Shown: in pieces, positions 23,709-28,336 of the stretch
How positions within the stretch are numbered: the first letter of the stretch is position 1
How the letters are laid out: each line of letters starts with the position of its first letter
Source of the DNA: Desulfuromonadales bacterium
Lineage (GTDB): Bacteria; Desulfobacterota; Desulfuromonadia; Geobacterales; Pseudopelobacteraceae
Reading direction: 5' to 3'
DNA: 28,336 nucleotides
NCBI GenBank assembly: GCA_015688915.1
Contig: JAATGX010000198.1
Location: 1-28,336, forward strand
Translations under genes and position numbers: made by a program
Notes under the pieces: generated by a model
What the model was told of the DNA's origin: nothing
The model's input: only the letters and a program-made list of their open reading frames with translations
Databases searched by the model: none

Positions 23709-23916
23709 GGTTCACACCTCGTTGGTAATAATACCATTCAGATCGAATGTTGACGATTGGCCGCTGCACACCGGGGAAGTTGTTCAGATGGGGCAGGACC
23801 ATATCACGAATTCTAGTATTCTGCACCCCGATTTCCTATATCAGCGACCAGTCGCAGAAGCGATAAATCAGAAACTCTGCCTGTTTGCGGCGGTTACAAG
23901 GTTCTATATCTGCCAT
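23671..23916 (-). pseudogene. DarT (DUF4433) toxin C-terminal remnant
   Basis: On the minus strand, codons from 23916 read MADIEPCNRRKQAEFLIYRF then CDWSLI, a TAG (23838-23836), then EIGVQNTRIRDMVLPHLN and IVNIRSEWYYYQRGVNHD, ending at TGA 23671. This matches the C-terminal end of DarT-type DNA ADP-ribosyltransferases (RKQAEFLV...W.LI.EIGV...V.V...WYY). The N-terminal two thirds with the NAD-binding and catalytic residues are absent, and a stop codon interrupts what is left. The end overlaps the darG start, the normal darTG arrangement. The remnant begins at the very end of the Fic gene, so the Fic module or a deletion replaced the rest. Confidence 0.65.
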
Positions 23917-23923
23917 TTGGCTT

Positions 23924-24364
23924 CTAACTGGAGATTGCCTCTAATAACAAAACCTTCAATGGCTCTGGATAGTCCTCATCATTTATCAACGACACTATTA
24001 TCTCTCCCAGCAATTCCTTACTTATCTTTCCTTCAGCTAACCATACCGAGATATTTTCCATTTCCAGAACAAATTTTTTCACACAGTAATCGTAACCGTT
24101 CAATTCCAGGAAAAACGCCCCTAAGGCGATGCTAGTGCGTTTGTTGCCATCGTTAAAAGCATGGAACTTATTAATGGCGAAAACTAACTGAGTCAACTTT
24201 TCATGGAATTCTGGGTAATAGAGGTCGTTCTGAATGTGATCCAACGTGCTCTCTAAATAACCAATTTCTCTCATCCCCGGTAACCCACCCGAGTGTTCAA
24301 TTAGCCAGTCGTGTTCGCGGACTGCGTGAGCCAAGTCGAAATATAACGTTTTCAACTCGTCCAT
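23924..24364 (-). CDS. Fic/Doc-family (death-on-curing type) toxin
   Basis: A 146-residue Doc-like protein. The Fic-fold motif is H68-A-F-N-D-G-N-K-R-T77 (HxFxDGNKRT), the Doc form with K in place of the second G of AMPylating Fic proteins. Doc itself phosphorylates EF-Tu, and similar activity is possible. Upstream are LIEHSGGLPGMREIGYLESTLDHIQN and the flap-like segment, also Doc-typical. It starts one base after the stop of the DNA-binding partner and is surely co-transcribed. The catalytic histidine is intact, so it looks active. The base composition is poorer in GC than flanking genes, suggesting acquisition. A classical Phd antitoxin is not seen; the partner gene may serve instead. Confidence 0.88.
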   Translation of the reverse strand: MDELKTLYFDLAHAVREHDWLIEHSGGLPGMREIGYLESTLDHIQNDLYYPEFHEKLTQLVFAINKFHAFNDGNKRTSIALGAFFLELNGYDYCVKKFVLEMENISVWLAEGKISKELLGEIIVSLINDEDYPEPLKVLLLEAISS

Positions 24365-24365
24365 A

Positions 24366-25376
24366 TCAACGATCCTTCAGGCGCTTGAAGACGGCCAACG
24401 TTTCAGGGTCATTGAGGCGTTCCTCTAAAGTCTGACTCGTTTCTCCCAAAAAGCGCTCAAAATCAGCTTCCGGTACAGTTTGCACATATGATTCCAAAGC
24501 GAGATGCAGTGCATCCCGAAAGCATAAATCACGACTCGCCATCCTGGTGCGCGCATCATCAATCAGGGGCCGCAGATATGGATTGACTTCCGCCCGATCA
24601 ATCATTGCGTTCAGCTCACGGGGCACCAGTTTACGTTGGTTCTGTTCATAAAATGTCTCCATCTCTGCGGCCAGACCATTTTCAAACCCGGCGATTGCCC
24701 GCAACACCTCGGCGTACAGGGTTTCCCGCAGATTGTCTTTTTGGGCAAGGTTAAGGATTTGTTTGTACTCTTTTGCCTTTTCCCGAAAAATGGCTTGGTA
24801 GATTTTGTCGGTGTAGATGCTGTATTTAATATCACCCATTTCCAGATAGTTGCTCAGCGCACTGGTAAACACTTTACGATAGCTGAACTCCTGGTAAGCT
24901 GCCGGAAGATAGTCATGATCTCGCTGATTGATGTATTTGGTGTGGCCGCCGCTTCGCTCCGCAACGACATCAATAACAATATCGAGAATCCGGCTGCGAA
25001 TGGCCTTTGCTTTATCACTTTCCGTCAGCAGCATGGACAGATTGAGTACGGCTCTAAAAGAAAAAATACCGGCGGTTGGTGCCTTGTCTCCGACATGGAT
25101 GTCGGAGACATACAATTTCTTGAAGTCTTTCAGGGCATTGCCTTTGAGGAGCCGATATCCGTTCTGTTTGAGTTCTTCGCCATTGCTTGCCAAGTAGCGT
25201 TCGATGGTACGGTCGTCTACCTCCAGTAATTCAGCTACTTGCGACTTGGTAAAAACCGTCTCGCCCTCAAAAGTCAGTCCACCTAACGCCAGATGTTCCT
25301 CTACCTTAAAAACCGCATAGGGGTTGTTGAGTATGTTTTGCCGGTCTAGGGCGGAATTGGTCAGGTCTTTGCTCAT
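24366..25376 (-). CDS. DNA-binding protein paired with the Doc toxin (probable antitoxin/regulator)
   Basis: A 336-residue protein. The region at about 40-65 (FTKSQVAELLEVDDRTIERYLASNG) is a clear helix-turn-helix. A middle part (FSFRAVLNLSMLLTESDKAKAIRSRILDIVIDVV) resembles the AVLxLAMLLxSxxAKxxR segment of phage antirepressor-like proteins. The C-terminal half is helical and charged, with no domain I recognise. It precedes the Doc gene with one base between them, the usual antitoxin-toxin order. I did not find the canonical Fic-inhibitory (S/T)xxxE(G/N) motif, so the mode of neutralisation is unknown. An 11-bp-arm palindrome lies inside its coding sequence (25086-25109). ATG 25376 is taken as start. 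Confidence 0.75.
   Translation of the reverse strand: MSKDLTNSALDRQNILNNPYAVFKVEEHLALGGLTFEGETVFTKSQVAELLEVDDRTIERYLASNGEELKQNGYRLLKGNALKDFKKLYVSDIHVGDKAPTAGIFSFRAVLNLSMLLTESDKAKAIRSRILDIVIDVVAERSGGHTKYINQRDHDYLPAAYQEFSYRKVFTSALSNYLEMGDIKYSIYTDKIYQAIFREKAKEYKQILNLAQKDNLRETLYAEVLRAIAGFENGLAAEMETFYEQNQRKLVPRELNAMIDRAEVNPYLRPLIDDARTRMASRDLCFRDALHLALESYVQTVPEADFERFLGETSQTLEERLNDPETLAVFKRLKDR
25086..25109. repeat. Perfect inverted repeat inside the DNA-binding partner gene
   Basis: GTCTCCGACAT (25086-25096) and ATGTCGGAGAC (25099-25109) are perfect complements separated by two bases. It codes for part of YVSDIHVGDK. A cruciform or mRNA hairpin, or an internal operator, is possible. Confidence 0.7.
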
Positions 25377-25381
25377 ACTTT

Positions 25382-25555
25382 TTATCCTTTAACCACACCC
25401 GAAATAGGATGCACATAAATGAACTGAGCAATAATCTTCAGATCGGAACTCGTGCATCCATGATCACTCAAAAAAGTGTAGATGTCCTGTTTTGGCCAGA
25501 GTACCGAAAGGATGCAGTCCTTCATGAAGCCCTTTATGTTAGATGGAAAACTCAT
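25382..25555 (-). CDS. Short ORF, possibly the N-terminal fragment of a larger gene
   Basis: A 57-residue frame beginning MSFPSNIKGFMKDCILSVLWPKQ at 25555, with TGAGGT four to five bases upstream, and ending five bases before the DNA-binding gene. An earlier in-frame start at 25582 has no ribosome-binding site. The first 45 residues read like a folded N-terminal domain (FMKDCILSVLWPKQDIYTFLSDHGCTSSDL). The tail FIYVHPISGVVKG looks like an accidental ending. It may be what remains of a larger defence-type gene, or a real small third member of the toxin operon. I do not recognise the family. Confidence 0.4.
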   Translation of the reverse strand: MSFPSNIKGFMKDCILSVLWPKQDIYTFLSDHGCTSSDLKIIAQFIYVHPISGVVKG

Positions 25556-25655
25556 GTCTACCTCAACAACTCTGATTATCACACGACCCCAATCCGCGAC
25601 AAAAATTACGAATTGGGGCCGTATTTCAATTTCAAAGCCAGAGGAAAATAAGTAC

Positions 25656-28163
25656 TCACTCCAACTCCCGCTTCCACCCCTCCACCTTTTTCTGATACTC
25701 GGTCAAGAGCTTCTGGGCCGCCTTCTGATCCTTGGCCTCGGCCACGATGTGCACGTAGGGGTTGTACTGGTCGGGCAACACCAGGACCCACTCGTCGTCG
25801 AACTGCACCTTGATGCCGTCGATGAAGGTGGCCTCCTTCTCCAGGCTGTCCTCGCTCATGCGGCGCATGATCCCCCCCTTCATCTCCCAGGGGCAGGAGA
25901 CGCTGGTCTGGAGGAAGGCCCGGCTCGGGATCTCGGCCAGGACCTTGGAGAAGGGGATGCCGCTGGCGGCGCCCAGTTCCACCAGCTTGGCAATGGCGAA
26001 CATGCCGTCGAAGGATGCCTGGAAACGGGGAAAGGCGAACCGGCCGTCGGTGGTGCCGGCCAGGATGACCTCGGAAGAACCGGCCGCCTCCAGCATGGCC
26101 CGGTCGCTGCTCTTGGTGCGGGTCACCTGGCAGCGTTTCTGGTTGGCCATCAGCTCGATGGTGGAGGGGGCCTGCACCGGCACGGTGATTACCCCCTTCT
26201 GGCCACCCGAGATGGTCAGGAAGGACACCAGCGAGAGCAGTGCCACCCCGTCCAGGATAGCGCCGTTTTCGTCCAGCAGCGTGACGGATTCAGCCGTGGG
26301 ATCGAGCCAGAACCCGGCCTGGGCGCCCAGGGAACCGACGATCTTGGAGAGTTGCCCCAGGGCCGACTCCTTGTCCATCTCCCGTTTGGTCCCGCGCCCC
26401 TCGTCCACATAGGCGTTCAGCGCGATCACGCTGCACCCCAGTTCGCTGAGGACCAGGGGGAGGATCTGGCTGGCCGTGGAAAAGTTGAAATCCACCACCA
26501 CCGTCCAGGCGCCCTTCTTGACGATCTCCTTGTCGATGGCCCGGAGGAACCCCTCGCGGTAAAACTCCACCACGTTGTTGATGTCGGTGATGGCGCCCGG
26601 CTCGGTGTGGTGGGCGCGGCGGAAGTTTTCCTTGTAGTAGATCCGCTCCACGTTCTTGCCCATGCCGCTGGAAAAATCCAGCCCGTCGCCGTCCAGAAAG
26701 ACGATCTCCAGCATGGCCGGATCGTCCTGCGCCTGGCGGAAGTGGAACCCCCCCACCTCGCCGAAGGTCTTCAGCTTGTAACGCACGATGGGCAGGGAGG
26801 TCATCTTCATGTCGCGCACATTGACCCCGGCCGAGAGGATACCCCCCACAAAGCAGCGTTTGAGCATGCGCGAGGCCAGGTTGGAATCGCGGCCGCCCAG
26901 CACGAAGCTTCCTTTGGGGAGCGAGGTGCCGTAGGCGCACCCCAGCTTGGCCACGAATTCCGGGGTCAGTTCGACATTGGAGAGCCCCTTGATGATGGCC
27001 CCCTCAAAAAGCGTCTTTTTCCACTTTTCACCCCAGATCAGGTTGGCCGTCACCGTGGAGCCGGCCTCGATCACCTTGCGCGGCCAAACCTTGACATCGC
27101 TCTTGATGACCGTCTCGTCGCCGATGGAGGTGTCGTCAGCCACGATGACCCCTTCCTCGAGCACCGCCACCTGCCCGACGCGCACGTTGGAGCAGATCAC
27201 GCTGTCGGTGATCCTGGCCCCCTTCTTGACGTAGGCGTTGTTCCAGATCACGCAGCGGCTGAGCTTGACCCCCGGCTCGATGGTGCAGTTGCGGCCGATG
27301 ACCGAATCCTTGATCTGCACGTTACCCAGGATCTGGGTGTTGTCGCCGATCACCACCGTCCCTTCCAGGCCCGAGGCGTTCTCCAGGTTGACCTCGGCCC
27401 CGATGCGCAGGTCCTTGCCCACGTAATCCTGCTTGGGCTCGTCGATCTTCAGATTGACCTTCCCCTTGAAGATGTCGTGGTAGGCCTCGCGATAGGAATC
27501 GGTGTTGCCGATGTCGCGCCAGTACCCCTTGGCCGGGAAACCGAACAGGGCGTCCTTCTTGGCCAGCATCTGGGGAAACAGGTCCTGGGAAAAATCGAAA
27601 TTCTCCCCGGCCGGGATGTAGGAGAGCACTTCCGGCTCCAACACGTAGATGCCGGTGTTGATGGTGTCGGAGATCACCTCGCCCCACCCCGGCTTTTCCA
27701 GGAACTGGGTGATGCGCTTCGCCTTGTCCGTGATCACCACCCCGAACTGGAGCGGGTCCTTGACCGAAGTCAGGGTGATGGTGGCCGTGGCCTTGTTGTC
27801 GGTGTGGAAATCCATGACCTTCTTGAGGTTGAAGTCGGTCAGCAGGTCACCGCTGATAACCAGGAAACGCTCGTCCAGGTACTTTTCCGCCGCCTTGACC
27901 GCCCCGGCCGTGCCCATGTCCTGCAAGGGGGTGACATAGGTGATCTTGACCCCGAAATCGGCACCGTCGCGGAAGAACTTCTTGATCACCTCGGGCTGGT
28001 GATAGAGCAGCATCACCAGGTCGGTGATATCGTGCTTCTTGAGCAGTTCCACGATATGAAGCATGATCGGGCGGTTGAAGAGCGGGATCATCGGCTTGGG
28101 CATGCTGCTGGTGAGCGGCTGGATGCGGGTTCCGAACCCGCCGGCCATGATGACGGCTTTCAT
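25656..28163 (-). CDS. Nucleotidyltransferase / phosphohexomutase fusion (mannose-1-phosphate guanylyltransferase-like)
   Basis: An 835-residue fusion. Residues 1-235 are a sugar-1-phosphate nucleotidyltransferase (MKAVIMAGGFGTRIQPLT, VISGDLLTDF). Residues 245-370 are a left-handed beta-helix of hexapeptide repeats (VIGDNTQILGNVQIKDSVIG). From about 385 onward comes an alpha-D-phosphohexomutase-like domain (FVLGGRDSNLASRMLKRCFVGGILSAGVNV). The mutase phosphoserine segment TASHNP is replaced by FRQAQDDP near residue 476. The metal loop DGDxDR is DPTAES (621-626). The first domain probably makes GDP-mannose or another NDP-sugar; the second may be regulatory. ATG 28163 has AAGGAGG seven bases upstream. 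A start ten codons earlier is less likely. Confidence 0.9.
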   Translation of the reverse strand: MKAVIMAGGFGTRIQPLTSSMPKPMIPLFNRPIMLHIVELLKKHDITDLVMLLYHQPEVIKKFFRDGADFGVKITYVTPLQDMGTAGAVKAAEKYLDERFLVISGDLLTDFNLKKVMDFHTDNKATATITLTSVKDPLQFGVVITDKAKRITQFLEKPGWGEVISDTINTGIYVLEPEVLSYIPAGENFDFSQDLFPQMLAKKDALFGFPAKGYWRDIGNTDSYREAYHDIFKGKVNLKIDEPKQDYVGKDLRIGAEVNLENASGLEGTVVIGDNTQILGNVQIKDSVIGRNCTIEPGVKLSRCVIWNNAYVKKGARITDSVICSNVRVGQVAVLEEGVIVADDTSIGDETVIKSDVKVWPRKVIEAGSTVTANLIWGEKWKKTLFEGAIIKGLSNVELTPEFVAKLGCAYGTSLPKGSFVLGGRDSNLASRMLKRCFVGGILSAGVNVRDMKMTSLPIVRYKLKTFGEVGGFHFRQAQDDPAMLEIVFLDGDGLDFSSGMGKNVERIYYKENFRRAHHTEPGAITDINNVVEFYREGFLRAIDKEIVKKGAWTVVVDFNFSTASQILPLVLSELGCSVIALNAYVDEGRGTKREMDKESALGQLSKIVGSLGAQAGFWLDPTAESVTLLDENGAILDGVALLSLVSFLTISGGQKGVITVPVQAPSTIELMANQKRCQVTRTKSSDRAMLEAAGSSEVILAGTTDGRFAFPRFQASFDGMFAIAKLVELGAASGIPFSKVLAEIPSRAFLQTSVSCPWEMKGGIMRRMSEDSLEKEATFIDGIKVQFDDEWVLVLPDQYNPYVHIVAEAKDQKAAQKLLTEYQKKVEGWKRELE

Positions 28164-28194
28164 GGGGAGGCCTCCTTGGGATAAAATGAACATC

Positions 28195-28221
28195 CCCTCT
28201 CTCCTGGCGGGGGAGGGCTAG
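28195..28221. repeat. Partial palindromic intergenic repeat (CCCTCTC / GGGGAGGG type)
   Basis: CCCCTCTCTCC (28195-28205) is followed by a short loop and GGGGGAGGG (28209-28217), then CTAG. It resembles the left half of a common dispersed element in which GGGAGAGGG is followed by CTAGGGTGAGGG. It stops exactly at CTAG, where the insertion sequence begins. Confidence 0.5.
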
Positions 28222-28336
28222 CAGGTTGTTGAATTTTAACTAGCTGTTTTTGCTGATTTATGATACATTTTTGCGCATAATACTTCGTAATCCTTGAGGA
28301 AAATTATGCGCGGACAAGACAGCCGGACTGAAGCAC
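28218..28336 (+). mobile_element. Left end of an IS5-like insertion sequence (cut by window edge)
   Basis: After CTAG (28218-28221, a YTAR-type target) begins CAGGTTGTTGAATTTTAAC, a plausible terminal inverted repeat. A short AT-rich leader follows, then a GAGGA ribosome-binding site and a transposase start. The composition drops sharply to AT-rich at 28222. The right end and the second target copy are outside the window. Confidence 0.65.
28306..28336 (+). CDS. Transposase, N-terminal fragment (cut by window edge)
   Basis: ATG 28306 follows GAGGA by five bases and reads MRGQDSRTEA to the window end. IS5/IS1182-like transposases often begin MRGxDxxxEA(L/M)FSY, so this is probably the start of one. 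Ten residues cannot give a family with certainty. Confidence 0.55.
   Translation, partial: MRGQDSRTEA

Noticed and set aside
23482..24135. A 217-codon plus-strand frame across the darTG remnant and the Fic gene
   Set aside because: It has no ribosome-binding site or family motif, and runs opposite the Fic gene and the DarT/DarG-like frames, which do show family sequence.
25587..25618. CCCCAAT / ATTGGGG inverted repeat after the nucleotidyltransferase fusion gene
   Set aside because: The arms are only 7 bp with an 18-base loop and no T-run; too weak to call a terminator.
25482..28184. A 900-codon open frame on the plus strand opposite the nucleotidyltransferase fusion
   Set aside because: It is a composition artefact of the GC-rich fusion gene on the other strand; the residue mix is dominated by H, D, L, G and V with no domain structure.

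Overview
The window is GC-rich (low-60s % by eye) and densely packed with genes on both strands. It looks like a chromosomal segment of a Deltaproteobacterium, most likely Geobacterales/Desulfuromonadia. That placement is inferred from gene content: a futalosine-pathway MqnE, a DUF3426 zinc-ribbon membrane protein, the yggT-divIVA-DUF167 trio, a GH57 amylase-family protein next to galT, and a nucleotidyltransferase/phosphohexomutase fusion. No rRNA, tRNA or CRISPR array was seen.

Layout. (1) 1-1618: a signalling protein with CBS-PAS-GGDEF domains, open at the left edge, whose first ~60 residues look like a different family (a VWFA-related protein) spliced on at a shared short sequence. (2) 1733-7069: a MarR-regulated aromatic-acid-type efflux operon: marR, TolC/NodT-type lipoprotein, FUSC pump, DUF1656 peptide, and an HlyD adaptor interrupted by an in-frame TAG. 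Two near-identical operators sit upstream of marR and of the pump genes. (3) 7079-9282: mqnE and a methyltransferase carrying a G/C-rich palindromic repeat inside its reading frame. (4) 9317-12779, minus strand: an MFS transporter, then a divergent but catalytically complete enolase, the fluoride channel CrcB and a DUF190 protein. The last three form a plausible fluoride-resistance unit, because enolase is a classic fluoride target.

(5) 12963-15210, minus strand: a stand-alone FabH paralogue, a small membrane protein, and an inositol-monophosphatase-family enzyme. (6) 15373-17046, plus strand: yggT, divIVA, DUF167, then a SlyD-like FKBP with a cysteine-rich insert. (7) 17130-19532, minus strand: a DUF3426 protein and a TIGR02757 protein with a C-terminal four-cysteine motif. 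(8) 19762-20076: a small unknown gene. (9) 20146-23456, minus strand: galT and a GH57 protein that seems to lack the nucleophile.

(10) About 23480-25650 is visibly more AT-rich and looks acquired. It holds remnants of a DarT/DarG toxin-antitoxin pair (toxin C-terminus with a stop codon, antitoxin with an internal deletion), an intact-looking Doc/Fic toxin with a DNA-binding partner, and a short truncated-looking ORF. (11) 25656-28163: the nucleotidyltransferase/phosphohexomutase fusion, whose mutase half lacks the usual serine and metal loops. (12) The right edge enters an insertion sequence that appears to sit at a CTAG within a palindromic repeat.

All family assignments come from reading motifs, not from database searches.
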